Origin: Acanthosepion lycidas
Taxonomy: Eukaryota > Mollusca > Cephalopoda > Sepiida > Sepiidae
NCBI GenBank assembly: GCA_963932145.1
Contig: OZ010578.1
Location: 45,805,516 to 45,869,515 of the forward strand
Length of the DNA: 64,000 bases
Reading direction: 5' to 3'
Positions 9,431 through 20,602 of this stretch are shown in pieces. The stretch's first letter is position 1; every line of letters starts with the position of its first letter. The notes beneath the pieces were generated by a model. It searched no databases. It was given only the letters and a program-made list of their open reading frames with translations, and had not been told where the DNA came from. Made by a program: the position numbers and the translations under genes.

Positions 9431-9433
<3 letters not shown>

Positions 9434-9569
9434 TACCAACATACGCCTGCTATAAATGTGCCTTTAACATAATAGTTATCAGCGCGGTAAAAGGAATCGC
9501 CGGAAGGAGCTCAAATTCTTGTTTTGGCTGTTGCATTTTCTTTCGCCTTAATGCAATAGAGAATGTCGG

Positions 9570-9625
9570 CATATCAACACCTTTATAGGTTATTTAATGC
9601 CGAAATCTAAATATTTTGTACATCA
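9570..9625 (+). repeat. ATTTAATGCCG block
   Basis: GGTTATTTAATGCCGAAATC preceded by ATATCAACACCTTTATAGG, the same block as at 3955-4005 and 36340-36385 (both minus). No TATTGCTGGTAAT units follow here. Confidence 0.55.
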
Positions 9626-9664
9626 TTTTATTTTTGTTTATTTATGTTTAGATAATAATTTTCG

Positions 9665-9740
9665 TATTACAAGTTTTACTAATTAACCCACAGCTGGGTG
9701 AAAAGAGGTAGAATTATACGTTCCCCAAGGCTATTTGCGC
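9665..9740 (-). repeat. tRNA-SINE body fragment
   Basis: On plus, AACCCACAGCTGGGTGAAAA resembles the body of the SINEs at 17035-17430 and 37100-37250 read in the same orientation. Head and promoter boxes are missing. Confidence 0.45.
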
Positions 9741-10420
9741 GTAAGCGAATATAACGAACCCAATTGGAACGCATTTGACCGACGGACATTTCACCGAAAA
9801 AGTACAAGCAAAATAGTAACAAGCAATACTTTAAGTATTTTAATTAGCTGTATTATAAGGTAGACTGGGATTAATAATTACTACTGAATTTCAAGTGATT
9901 TAATTAATAAATCTAAATTTAAACTTAAGTTTTCTTATTTCAATATTTATTCATTGAAATTATTATTTAAAAAAATATTTAGGTCTATTTGGATAAAAGT
10001 AGCACCTAATTATTTAAATTCGTATTTAACATTGAGATAAAAGCTAGTTCATCCCTTTAACATAATGATCATTAAAAGCGAAATTAAAAAATCTTTCATT
10101 TCGTAAAAGGTTAATATTTTCGCTATAGTAAAATGTGCTTTTTCTCAAAATACTTATCTTACAGTAATATTTGAAGTAAAATATAATATATGCAGAATAG
10201 ATTTTTTTTAAATCGTCAAAAAAAAAAAATAGCGAAAAATTATAAATTAATATAGTATATAATTATAAATATATGTAGTATATTACGATAAAGAGTGGGA
10301 CATGCATGTAAGTACGCCATGTCCGTCGGCCAAATGTCCGAGTACCCAATGAGAATTGCAACTCGGCATTCCGATTAAAAATTTCGAGCCGTCCTTTATC
10401 CATTAAAGCATCCGCATATC
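9740..10420. other. AT-rich stretch, no gene
   Basis: Homopolymer-rich AT DNA with no usable frame. CATTTGACCGACGGACAT near 9770 recurs inverted near 10315-10340, next to the 5S-like sequence, and may belong to its SINE body. Confidence 0.55.
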
Positions 10421-10535
10421 CAAGCATACAGAAACTATTCTTCTCAAGCGGTTACCAGTCTAGGTACTGACCAGGTTCGACGTTGCTTAACTTAAGTGAT
10501 CGTACGGGGACTGGTGTTTCAACGTGATGTGGCCA
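10421..10535 (-). pseudogene. 5S rRNA-like copy (pseudogene or 5S-derived SINE head)
   Basis: The minus strand follows 5S rRNA from the GGCCACATCACGTTGAAACA start region, through GTACGATCAC and the A-box region AAGTTAAGCAACGTCGAACC, then CTGGTCAGTAC, the C-box region CTGGTAACCGCTTG and a 3' block CTGTATGCTTGG. It is near full length but differs at many positions, including the C box. Sequence 5' and 3' of it is shared in part with 9770, so a 5S-derived SINE is possible. Confidence 0.75.
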
Positions 10536-10849
10536 TAATCCGGATTTGGATATCTGATATTTTATATATTTATTTGTATTTTTATTTTATTTCGTTTACT
10601 TGTTCTTTATTATTAATGCCTGCACGCAGGTTCGTCGTTAAGGGGAGGATCCTAGGGTTATTCTAATCACACTTCCAGAAAAAATTATTTTACAATCGTA
10701 AAAATGATGACTTAAAAAGACAAAACACTGGTAACGGATCAACTGGTGGTTCGCGAATTATGAAGGAGTTTCCGTTTAAACTGCATCAAAAGCCTTTCCA
10801 ACGTAAGTCGAATATCTGTAATAGTAATATCATAGATTCTAAACGTTCT

Positions 10850-11320
10850 AATTTTTCTCATCTTCTAAATCTTCATCTTCTTCCAAGTCTAAGTTCTTCG
10901 TCTTCTAAATCTTCTTCCTCTTCCATAAATTCTTCATCTTTCTCTTCGAGATCTTCTTCCTCTTCCATAAATTCTTCATCTTTCTCTTCGAGATCTTCTT
11001 CCTCTTCCATAAATTCTTCATCTTTCTCTTCGAGATCTTCTTCCTCTTCTATTTCTTCTTCTAAGTCTTCTTCAAATTATAATTATTCTTCATCTAATTC
11101 TTCAAGAACTTCATCTTCTAATTTTTCTTCTTCATCTTCTTCCAATTCCAAGTTCTTCTTCCTCTTCCTAAATTCTTCATCTTTCTCTTAGAAATCTTCT
11201 TCCTCTTCTAATTCTCCTTATTCTAAGTCTTCTTCATATTCTAATTCTTCAAAAACTTCATCTTCTTGGAATTTTAATTTTTCTTCTAAATCTTCATCTA
11301 CTTGTAATTCATCATTTCGT
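10850..11320. repeat. TCT-rich low-complexity tract with a 42-bp minisatellite
   Basis: TCT/TTC-biased sequence. Between about 10909 and 11060 a 42-bp unit (contains CATAAATTCTTCATCTTTCT) repeats a little over three times almost exactly, so the period is 14 codons. Plus-strand translation is serine-rich (SSSSSINSSSFSSR); minus-strand translation would be Glu/Asp-rich but is interrupted. Best taken as simple repeat. Confidence 0.8.
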
Positions 11321-11754
11321 GATGTCAATGAACACTCGTTGCCACTTCTGTGATGCCAACGAATACTCATTGTCACTTTCGTAATGTTCCTTGTAGTAGA
11401 GACTTTGTAATCGTAGATACAGCTATAGTAACGCCGTTGAACAATACTGGTATCAGACGCCTTCGAATATCACTCGCACTAACAGTACTTGCTCGATAAT
11501 ACTCGCTAGCATAGTGATCCGTATGGAGAAATTGTATAGTGAATAAGGTAGAAAAGCGATCCGTATAGTATAGAGGATAGACTAGAAATGGTGATACGTA
11601 TAAGTAATAGAGGATAGAAGAGAAATGACGATGAGTTAGACGTCACGCTACATTCCATATATGCGTTTCCTCTATGGTCACGTGATCTACTTTGCTCACT
11701 GACGATCTATGTTCAAACTCGAGTGTCGGTAGCAATACTTTATTCCTATATGAT

Positions 11755-11910
11755 ACTTCATCTTCTAAATCTTCATCGTATGCTACTTCTTCTATATCTT
11801 CTTCTAAATCTTCTAATTTCTCTAATTCTTATTCATCTTGTTATTATTCTAATTCTTCTAAATCTTCATCTTATTATTCTAGTTATTTTTTCTTCTAAAT
11901 CTTCTTATAT
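11755..11910. repeat. Second TCT-rich low-complexity tract
   Basis: Degenerate TTCTAAATC-type repeats like those at 10850-11320. Between the two tracts (11321-11754) nothing is recognised. Confidence 0.75.
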
Positions 11911-12222
11911 ACTTCTTCATGCTGTATCCCTTCAACACATGGTAGATCATTGTGAGCCATAGATATCTAGGGACATAATTATTATCAAAAAATAAAATAA
12001 GTTCATGATATTTATCGATGAGCAGCTAAAAGTTTCATAATGTTAATGCTGTTCTTATCTAGATTCCGAAGAGCGTTATCATCACAAAACCTTTAATCGG
12101 TTATTGATAAGTATCATCAATTATTTTATTTACTGACAGTAATATATCTTTTTATGTAATGATAAAAATGAAATTGTAATAGTTATTGTTATAATAAATT
12201 AAATGACGTCTTGTTTTAAACA

Positions 12223-12224
12223 AA

Positions 12225-12255
<31 letters not shown>
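12223..12255. repeat. (ATT)n microsatellite
   Basis: About ten ATT units in an AT-rich stretch. Confidence 0.9.
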
Positions 12256-12294
12256 ATTGTAGTTCATGAACTTGTATATTTCTGGTATTATTTT

Positions 12295-12332
12295 GGTATA
12301 ATGCATGGGCAACGCCGAGTAGCCCTGCTAAT
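12295..12332 (+). repeat. CTAG-type repeat end, diverged copy
   Basis: GCATGGGCAACGCCGAGTAG followed by CCCTGCTAATT, a diverged version of the ends at 332 and 31401 with CTAA in place of CTAG. Confidence 0.4.
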
Positions 12333-12465
12333 TAGTAGTAAAAAATAATGTAGAAATAATATAATATTGCATAAAAAGAAAAAATGGAAATTTATTCGAG
12401 TGATGAGGAAGACTTGGTCAGTATCAGCATCTTATCAGATATGGAGTAATTCTACTTGTAGATGA

Positions 12466-12535
12466 CTCGGTATTTATCCGACCACCCCACAGAGCGGGTT
12501 GTGACACAAGGCCAGTTTAACGTGAGTTTTCCTAC
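12466..12535 (-). repeat. 3HR tail fragment
   Basis: Short stretch resembling the complement of the 3HR tail (GTATTTA, CCCCACAGAG, ACAAGGCC-GTTTAACGTG). Partial and diverged. Confidence 0.35.
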
Positions 12536-12984
12536 CATATATCTGTAGATTTAGTTTCCGCATTTATTGGCCTTGCGTAAGAATTAAAAGAAAATGAAGC
12601 TTGTTTCCTGAGAATGCTTATCTGCTGGGGCGACTAGCTAATCCCTGTTGCGCAGACGCCTGTTCAGGCACATTTATGCTTCTTCAACACCCACAGAGCC
12701 AACCTGTGATTCATACTGTAACTATGCTGAGCAGACCATAATTATTTTCTGGGAGAGAGCGCATCGTCTGGATCAACATTTTGAATAATACCAGTGCGCT
12801 AAAAGTCTCGCCCACGATGACTTATGACTTCGTGCTAACAACTATCGCGGGAAGATATCCGTCTATCTGTTTCTACATGCAAGGTTTGGCTCAACTCGTG
12901 GTATGGTTTTCAGGTAATTCCAAAAGCTACCGCACGTTGGCATCACTTCCACAAGCAGATGTTATCAAGTCATATTCCTGACAA

Positions 12985-13070
12985 ATCGACCATGATAGGG
13001 TTTGAACCCGGATTTAGAATGCGAAAGTTCTAACTCCTCGGTGTTGCGCCCATATTAGCTAAAAGATGGT
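12985..13070 (-). repeat. tRNA-like SINE head
   Basis: The minus strand contains a perfect B-box-like GGGTTCAAACCC (12998-13009) downstream of GCGCAACACCGAGGAGTT, in tRNA-like spacing. The A box is poor and the acceptor stem does not close, so it is not a tRNA gene. Flanking sequence 12536-12984 and 13071-13700 has no recognised gene. Confidence 0.45.
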
Positions 13071-13704
13071 GCTAGAATATCAGAGAAAATACTTTCATAT
13101 CGTGTATTAATATGACTGAATTTTTAATATGTGAAGAGGTAGTTTTTCCAAGAAGTCGCGTTAAAACAGATCGAATGCCACCGTAAAATACCCAGACTTT
13201 GGGACTTACGAAAAGGATACAAAGCAAGCATTTCAATGTGCTATGGTCCGGTTCCTTGTACCACGGTGATAGTCCAAGGTAGAACCAATAAAGAAGAACT
13301 CGAATACGGATATGGAATAACACAGATATATTATAAACAGGAATATATACAGAGAGGTAGAAAAGTGTTAGTATGAACAATCAGGTTTAGTAGTAATGGT
13401 CTGAACGCGACCGTTTCGGATTTCGGACTGCCTCTGATTCGACTGACAGACTCCTGACGGACTTCACTCCAGACTAAACTCCCTGCTTCCTCTTGAGGCG
13501 CAGTATTTATTACGTATGCAATAGTCCATTATGTTATTATGGGTAAGGTCCCATAACACAATGTGACGCATCACATCTGTAATTAGAAGCGATCCCTACA
13601 GACTGGCGAAAGCCATAACTATAATTTGAACCCCAATTTTTATTATCCGTTCTCATATTAAACATTCCGGCCATTTTGTCAATAGAATAAAAGACAAATA
13701 CGAA

Positions 13705-13727
13705 ATATATATATATATATATATTTA
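13705..13727. repeat. (AT)n microsatellite
   Basis: Short AT tract. Confidence 0.85.
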
Positions 13728-13906
13728 ACATACAACGTGTGTTAGCACGTGAGATACCCTGTCTTCATCAGGGGTGATATCACGGTTTCGGTGGCTATGG
13801 CGGGACCGCCACCCTTGGCGCCATCAGCAGCGTATGAAGATAAACTAATTAATCGTTCCTTTAAGTAAAATCTATCAGCAATGAAAGTTTCCTGGACGCG
13901 TTTGAA

Positions 13907-13909
<3 letters not shown>

Positions 13910-13969
<60 letters not shown>
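13910..13969. repeat. (AT)30 microsatellite
   Basis: Perfect AT tract just before a SINE. Confidence 0.95.
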
Positions 13970-13984
13970 CACGTGTGTGTATAA

Positions 13985-14160
13985 GAGGCACGGTGGAGTA
14001 ATAGGTAGCATCTCGGATTGAAGAATCGGAGAGCAGAGTTCGAATTCCAGTAAATAGTAGGACAGACCGAGTTCTATAGCCTTGGATGGCAACTGGTCTA
14101 CCGCAGAAAGAAATAGCAACCTACTGCCTCGTCAGTCATCTATCGAAAGATAAATGATCG
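13985..14160 (+). mobile_element. tRNA-derived SINE, family W
   Basis: Head GGTGGAGTAATAGGTAGC with B box GAGTTCGAATTCC (14036-14048), then a body with TCTATAGCCTTGGATGGCAA. The same head and body, inverted, form the SINE at 17035-17430; the B box recurs at 52584. RNA polymerase III transcription is expected of the family. Confidence 0.7.
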
Positions 14161-14208
14161 CCTAAGCGTCTATCACGCATGGCACATAACTGATTGACAC
14201 ACGCGCGC

Positions 14209-14762
14209 GGTATGATCAAAAAGTATCGGGACTGTTGCTATGGCAACGGAGCTGAAGTATGCAGTCAAACCGCTTGATTACAGATTGACCGTAAACTGTT
14301 ACGTATGCACACTAAGTTATAACGTTCTTGTTCGCTTCCGTCGTTTATAGCAGTGCTTGAAATAAAAATGTGCAGAGGGTAGTCGTCTCACCGTCCCCCA
14401 CCAGCAAGGTTCCATCGAACCCAACAAGGTTCCATCAGTGACTTCGGCCAGTGCAGCAGTTTTTGACCAAGCATGACAATCAGGTCCGACAACCACCATA
14501 TTCTCCAGATCCCACTTGAAAGCGGCAAGATTTCAAGGCGCCGAGGCAATCCAAGAGTATACGACGAGGCAGCTATTCGCTATCCACAAAAAAAAAAACA
14601 AAAAAAAACGGAGTTCCAGGAATTATTCTATCAATGGAAACGACGCTGGATAAAGTGTGTGGCTTCAGAATGGGGACTACTTCGAAGGAGATTAAATGCC
14701 AATTTGCTATATGTTGTAGTTTTATTTTTATGGTACCAGTCCCAATAGTTTTGTAATCAGCC
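14209..14762 (+). mobile_element. Mauritiana-like mariner, internally deleted
   Basis: Left end GGTATGATCAAAAAGTATCG and the complement of the right end, GGCTGATTACAAAACTATTG, run into a shared GGGACTG, making imperfect terminal inverted repeats. At about 550 bp the element is less than half the usual mariner length. Confidence 0.75.
14440..14700 (+). pseudogene. Mariner transposase C-terminal fragment
   Basis: Across frames the translation gives FLTKH-like FLAKHDNQV, PPYSPDPT, then RFQGAEAIQEYTTRQLFAI-like and ELFYQWKRRWIKCVASE, the C-terminal blocks of GVQW-type mariner transposases. An A-rich insertion (14585-14608) and several frame changes disrupt it, and the N-terminal half is gone. 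Confidence 0.7.
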
Positions 14763-15235
14763 CTCGCATATGTTATAAAGGCAGGACATTTTTTTTAATT
14801 CGCACATAGGTAAGAGTGATTACAAAACAGTTTTAAAAGCTTATCAAATCAAAACTTTCAGATGTTGACACTCACAATGTACAGTTTTAAAAAAGAAAAT
14901 CTTGAACTTTATTACTGCAACATAATATAAACATTCCGTGGTCGGCAGGAGCCAATAAGATAGTAGCAATTTTTTCCACTATCAGTGAGCATTCGACAAG
15001 TAGTGAGGCAACAACCTAACATTACTGTTGAGAAGACATTTTTGTATAATTGCATGAAGCAAAATGAATTCTGTTACAATTGTACAGTTGCATGTTAGAA
15101 CAATCTGTGGATAATCTACAACAACAAGACAATTCATCAATGATTGGTACAAAAAATCTGAAAAAATATATCTGAAAAACGAGTTAATCGATCATCAGTA
15201 AGAGGCTGGTAGAAATGTCAGGTAATAAAAGTCGT
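14763..15235. other. No gene seen
   Basis: AT-rich sequence upstream of a LINE remnant; it may include unrecognised LINE coding sequence. Confidence 0.5.
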
Positions 15236-15239
15236 ACTG

Positions 15240-16170
15240 AACGGACACATCTCCCATTAATGTTTCTCATCTTCATCAATGACCTTCCCGATGTCATCAG
15301 TCTATGTATTTATGCTGATGACAACTATTGACTGCTGTCTTAGTAGTAAAGTAAAACTGACAGCTGCTCTCGAAAATTACTTCAAATCAGTTGTTAACTG
15401 AGGCAAGGAATGGCTTGTCAGTTTTAAAACTTCCAAAAAACGAAACTATTTCTTAATCATCATAAAGATCCTGTTTTGCTTTTCGTCATCATGACTGATG
15501 CTAATCTCCGAACAGCCCATTGCTTTCTTGGTCTCATGTTTTCTACTGACATAAAGTGGAATTATTATATTGAATCAATTGCTAGGAAAGTTGGTTCACA
15601 ATTTTTTCCACCAGAATCCACCTTAGACATTTATAAATCTATCCTTCGTCCAAGAATTGAATATTGCCGCCATATCTGGTCTGGTGGTCCTGCTATACAT
15701 CTCGACACGGTCCAAAGAAGGGTCTGTAATGTTATTGGTCCTGACCTGGCATCTCGACATTTGTCACTTTCCTACTGTCTTGACTTGGCTTCCCTCTGTC
15801 TATAATATTTTTGGCATGGCAGTTGCTCTAATGAACCCTCACCTTGGTATCACGATCGTATTAATTTAAGCATGCTACTAGATTGGCAACTAGGTCTCGA
15901 CCCCTTTTACTGTTGAACTAGCGAGATGTAACCGTAAGTTCTATTCTAATAGTTTCTTTTTCTCGCACATGTTGCATGTGGGACTTCTGATTTCTCACTT
16001 CACCGCCAGGTACAAAAATTTAAATACAACGTCAATCGCAATCTTACATCTTCCTGAAACCTGTTCCTTTGTTGTTCTTTCTCCTCGCCGAGGTCTTCTC
16101 ATTCTCTTTCACTCCCAGTAATTTCATGCGTCTCAGGGGCATTATCACCTTGCTTGGCGTGAAATGATTA
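15240..16170 (+). pseudogene. LINE reverse transcriptase remnant, C-terminal half
   Basis: Second LINE family, distinct from Tx1. LIFINDLPDVISLCIYADD (about 15265-15322) contains the RT catalytic YADD. Downstream, 15500-15800 encodes FLGLMFSTDIKWNYYIESIA, SILRPRIEYCRHIWSGGP and QRRVCNVIGPDLASR, typical of CR1/jockey-group tails. The 3' part carries RCNRKFYSNSFF and the UTR block TTCTCATTCTCTTTCACTCC, shared with 40905-41062. Frameshifts and a missing RT N-terminus make it non-functional. The exact clade is not assigned. Confidence 0.8.
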
Positions 16171-16254
16171 AAAAAAAATTGTACATTACCATTTTTAATA
16201 TCTTAATCTACATTAAGAAAGAAGAGTCAGTTACTTGTTTGCGTATGAGTATGT

Positions 16255-16690
16255 AATTATAAAAAGTAAGGAGTATTTGAGATAATTAAGTAATTCATCG
16301 AGTCTAGAAGAAACCTCAACAGAATGCAGAAAGCACTGGACGGCCGTTTCGTCCTATATTTGGGACTCCTTAGCAGTGCGCATCCACACCCGGACAGTTA
16401 CATTGACAGGCAAACGCCATACCAACTGTACTAACGGGCCTCGGTGACGAAGAGGTAGCGATATTGCGCCGCTCATTCACATATTCCGTGGTGGAACTCA
16501 TCCAAGTTCCTTTACCCATAGGACTGTGCCTCCGAGAGCCACGACTACCATCACCAAGCCGCTCCATCCAGAGCATTAGAAGCCGGTTCAACCGAGGATA
16601 TACAAATGATAGAAAATAAGGAGGATTTGAGATAAGTAATTCATCGAGTTTAGAAGAAACCTCAACAGAATGCAGAAAGCACTGGACTTG
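16255..16690. repeat. 75-bp direct repeats flanking a SINE-like core
   Basis: AAACCTCAACAGAATGCAGA and its context occur at 16265-16341 and 16617-16693. Between them lies a block starting GGCCGTTTCGTCCTATATTT and continuing GGGACTCCTTAGCAGTGCGC, which resembles a widespread invertebrate SINE/core repeat. The direct repeats are longer than a normal target-site duplication. Confidence 0.6.
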
Positions 16691-16741
16691 GATATAAGTA
16701 TTTTCAGATGGAGCGTATATGTAGAAGAGAAAAAAATAAAT

Positions 16742-16865
16742 GAATAAAAAAAGACAAGATGAAAATCTTTACTTAACTGACGCGTTTCGTCATCAGACTA
16801 TTTATAAAATTAATCAGATGATGAAACGCATCGGCTAAGTAAAGTTTTCGTTGTCTTTTTTATTC
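16742..16865. mobile_element. Palindromic MITE-like hairpin
   Basis: Two imperfect arms of about 55 bp (GAATAAAAAAAGACAAGATG against its complement, both containing the ACGCGTTTCGTCATC/GATGATGAAACGCAT pair) around a spacer of about 20 bp. No coding. Confidence 0.7.
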
Positions 16866-17034
16866 ACATATGTATACGTAAGGTATATGTGTTGTGTATG
16901 AGTGTACTTGTGTTATTTAGTATATACATAAACACACGCATACACATACATAGATACACGCACATACAATTTGACCGAGTTTAAATTAAGACATTGGAAT
17001 AATTAATTTCCCTCCCACAAAATACGAGAAATTC

Positions 17035-17430
17035 CTACCCTACGCTAATCAATAAAATCATAAATTTGGAGCAAGGGGTGGGGTGGGGTTTTGGAAAAAC
17101 CGCTTTTTTATCCCGTGGCCCGTAGGGTCGTAGGATCGTAGGATCACAACATCTGCTGCAGCCGCAGTAGAAGTGGTGTTTCTTGGGCAAGATAGCCTGG
17201 CGGATCCCTACCCTCTCCAGGCCAGTTTTTCCTTCTTCTAGACCGGTTGCCACCCAAGGCTATAGAACCCAGTCTGTCTTGCTATTTACTCATAGCTGGG
17301 GAGCAAAAAGAAGATTCATACCTTTCCCTAAATGAATGCAATGAATCCGACTGGAATTCGATCTCCGATCTCGGCTCTCCGATTACTCAATCCGAGCCGC
17401 TATCCATTACTCCACCAATATCAACAGCTT
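17035..17430 (-). mobile_element. tRNA-derived SINE, family W
   Basis: Minus strand: GGTGGAGTAATGGATAGCGG head, B-box-like AGATCGAATTCC (17353-17364), AGCTATGAGTAAATAGCAAG, then TCTATAGCCTTGGGTGGCAA. The 3' part continues to about 17035 with a GC-richer tail. Fullest copy of the family in the window. Confidence 0.75.
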
Positions 17431-17454
17431 AACGTCCGTCAAATTGTCTCTTTG

Positions 17455-18030
17455 CTTACATATGCAGTATGGCTGTTAAATTAAAAACAATAGCAAGAGG
17501 CAGGAAGAGAGTTCCACAAGCGAGAAGTGCAAGAGAAGAAACTGTTAACATAGAACATACGGTAACATCCCAGCCATTTCAACAGTGAAAAAAATGAAGC
17601 CAAGCTGCTAATCTAGTACTGCGCTTAAATTCTTATTTTTTAATTATTTCAATCGAAGTAAGGGAATAAGGCCACTAAGGTGCAAGAGGATGCTGAATGT
17701 AAAAGAATATGAGAAAAGTAAAACATTATTAATGAGAAAGAACAATAAAAGGACAGGAATTAAGAAGACAGCAGATAACAATTTGACATTGCATTTTAAT
17801 TTTTGAATATCAAAGTTGACTGGAAAGCAGGTAAAATTTTCCACAAGCGAGAATTGCAAGAGAAGAAACTGTTAGCATAGAACTTACGGTTACGTCTAGC
17901 CATTTCAACAGTGAAAAGGTAAAACCTAGTTGTCAATCTATTACTGAGCTTAAATTCGTAAACTAGAGGTATCAAACAGGAAAGTTCAACGTAACAATTA
18001 TCAGGAAAATATTTATACAAAATGTACAGG
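17455..18030 (-). pseudogene. LINE C-terminal remnants, two overlapping copies
   Basis: Minus-strand frame 18020-17796 encodes VYEFKLSNRLTTRFYLFTVE, MARRNRKFYANSFFSCNSRL and W, the conserved tail after the RT domain of the LINE family at 15240. It continues, frameshifted, with KLKCNV and a 3' UTR to about 17644. A second diverged piece of the same tail lies at 17620-17455. The segment from 18031 to 18240 may be upstream LINE sequence. Confidence 0.7.
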
Positions 18031-18240
18031 AATGCTAAGTTATAGAAATTTGACAGTGCATTTGAGCAATTCTTGAACAGAAAGTAAGTGATTTATAAAT
18101 TTGGATCTGTAGAGATTGCGAAATAAGTCCCTTCACTAACCTCTTTCGGAGAAGTGTGGAAGAAATTCTCAAGCCTATGTGAAATTGTTCTTCAACCAAT
18201 GAAAACCTTGCCTTCACAGAAATTAGCCGGTCAACCAAGA

Positions 18241-18784
18241 AAAAAAATGTAGCGAGCTTATGCGAAATTCTTTTTTATATAAAATGAGGAGAAAAATTAA
18301 ATCGGAGAAGAATTTCTGAAGTCATGTGAAAAGTTTCTTTTCAGTTTCTCGAGACCAGCGTTGAAGTTCTCGCCAGTGTGAAATTATTTGACAATTATAT
18401 TATCCGTCTCTAATCAGCATGCGACACTTCAGATAATTTTCTCTCAACACGCCAAGTACTTGAAACTATCTATCTTCATCAACTTTTGAACAGACGCTAC
18501 TGTATATCCATATGGTGAGCAACGAACTCTATTACCTTTATCTTAAAAACCTTTTGATATTAGTGTGTCAGATCATTTAATCTGTTGTATAAACATTTCC
18601 CCTTCATGACGATACGTTAAAACTACGGACTTTAAGAATTCTGATTTATTTTCTTGAAACAAGCTACTGACATTACTTCAAGCGTGTGAATTCGTAAATA
18701 AATTCTTTATCTTGTTCTGTTTTATTAAAAATTACCCTTGTTTCCTCGTCATTATCTTCTTGGCGGCTTATTAGTTGAAGATTT
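18241..18784. other. No gene seen
   Basis: AT-rich single-copy-looking sequence upstream of a 3HR copy. Confidence 0.5.
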
Positions 18785-19015
18785 GTCTCCGGTTGTGCTA
18801 GTCAAACTCTCTGCCTTCGGGCAGAGAGGAACCCAGACCACGCTATTCCGAAGGGCAGTCTCATCTGGGGTGGTAGACAGCTACCCGACCCCGTGTACAC
18901 GGGGTCTACGAGGAATTTTTGCCCGAGCCTAGGGGTTCGGTTTTGCCTCGCATTAAAAAAAACGGACTTGTGCCACATCCTGCCTTGCGGGGAGACGAGG
19001 TAAATAACCTTATTA
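18785..19015 (+). repeat. Three-hairpin repeat (3HR), copy c (best preserved)
   Basis: Three stems in order. (1) CTCTCTGCC-TTCG-GGCAGAGAG at 18807-18828: 9 perfect pairs with a TTCG loop. (2) GACCCCGT-GTAC-ACGGGGTC at 18887-18906: 8 perfect pairs. (3) CCGAGCC-TAGG-GGTTCGG at 18923-18940: 7 pairs including one G-T. The tail has CTTGTGCCACATCCTGCC. Against copy a, stem 2 has changed an A-T pair to C-G at the third position, a compensatory change. No open reading frame of note and no tRNA boxes. Confidence 0.75.
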
Positions 19016-19925
19016 TCTTCTTGGCGTGGGTAAATCAACTGCTCATTTTAACCCCCAAGCTCCACACCATTGAACAATTATCAGGAAAATATTTATAGAA
19101 AAAAAAATATGGAGTATAGCTGTTAAATCAAAATTTGATGGCAGATAAAATTCACAGACACGAGATTTCCCACTCCCGCCTATTTAAGAAAGGGAATCTG
19201 AAGAAAAATATTGTTCGGTGTTACATTGAATGTTACTGAAATTTTATTCATGTTCCATATTTTGGCCCGGTTCAAGATTAGGGTGAAGGGTTGAGGCTCA
19301 TATATGCTATCAATTACGGTAGAAATTTGTTTTAACTAAAAGGAGTGTATAATGCAGAACTTGTAAAATTAGTAATCGAAGTAGAAAACTACTTGTAAGG
19401 AAAGTCCTGGCGGTTTCTATATAACTTAAATAAATTAACTGCGGGAACATCCCTTCCAATCAAATAAATAAATGATTTAAAAAAGAAACCCAGTAAACTT
19501 TACCCAATTTTAACCGTTTCTCGTGCAGTTAAGATAAAAGTGATCATAATTTCATTTTCCTTCCTGCCATAAAAGCCATTTTTTAATACTAAATTCCGCC
19601 CAACACAAGGCTCAAGAACTACTCAATGTAAAAGGTTATTGAATGACGTATGCGGTATGAATTTAAGAGAAAATGGTAGGAACTGATTATAAAGATAATG
19701 AGGATAGATAACGTACTTTTTGGTATGGCCTTTACTTCTTAACCAAGTAATGAAAACGTTCAAAAATCGTTACGCTTTGTTTAAGGAAATATTTAATTGT
19801 CCAAATAATGAAAGCAAACATATCCTGTATAAATAATTTTAACAATGAAATAAAACTCCTAACTTGCATGTTGATCGCTATTAGCAACAGAACTTACATG
19901 AAGAAAATTTGATATACTATTCAAG
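19016..19925. other. No gene seen
   Basis: AT-rich DNA with no domain, repeat partner or structure recognised. Confidence 0.5.
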
Positions 19926-19927
19926 TC

Positions 19928-19955
19928 GTTATATATATATATATATATATATATT
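19928..19955. repeat. (AT)n microsatellite
   Basis: AT tract. The following 550 bases (19956-20500) show no recognisable gene. Confidence 0.9.
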
Positions 19956-20511
19956 TTACACGATTCGTTTACTCATGCGGTAAAAAAAAAATGACGGGTT
20001 ATTTTAAATCCTTACTCGGTAGACGCCGGAAATACAGGAGCAAAGGGGTCAGCTGTCACCATGTGTTCTGGGGGATAGTAGCAGTTCTATGCAATCTAGA
20101 AAATAAGTATAAATAGGTATTTTGAAAGTGACGTTCTCGTTTTTCACATTAATTATGAATCTGTTTGGATATGTCATGTCCGAGATTTCATACTTCAGTA
20201 GCACTTGTCTCAGTAACTACTGAGGGAAGTTTTAGTAGTGTAGTGTGATGAATAAAAGTTTTGGCTAAGGTCAATGGTGACAGACAATAGCCTAAACAGA
20301 AGGTTTGCAGTCACACACAAAGACCGAATAGATAACTCCTATTGTGAGGAAATCGCGACGAAATTTATTGCAAAAGGCGTCGGAACTGTCATTTTGGAAG
20401 GCAGCGTTATTAGAAAGTTATGACAAATTAAAATGGAGCCTTTTAGAAATAGTTCCTGATTATGTGCGGTTTTTTTTTTGGTGGGGGGAGGGCTTTTTGC
20501 GTTTATATATA

Positions 20512-20602
20512 TTAGGTTGGTGCAAAAATAATGACGTAATAATGTCGTTTTTTGACGTAACGTCAAAAAACGACATTATTACGTCATTATTTTTGCACCA
20601 AC

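Noticed and set aside
10421-10535. Functional 5S rRNA gene
   Set aside because: Many differences in the conserved C box and 3' stem, and no tandem 5S array.
10760-11191. 143-codon serine-rich frame
   Set aside because: Arises from a TCT-rich simple repeat and a 42-bp minisatellite; no start context, no domain.
12985-13070. Functional tRNA gene
   Set aside because: Good B box, but poor A box and no closing acceptor stem; fits a SINE head.
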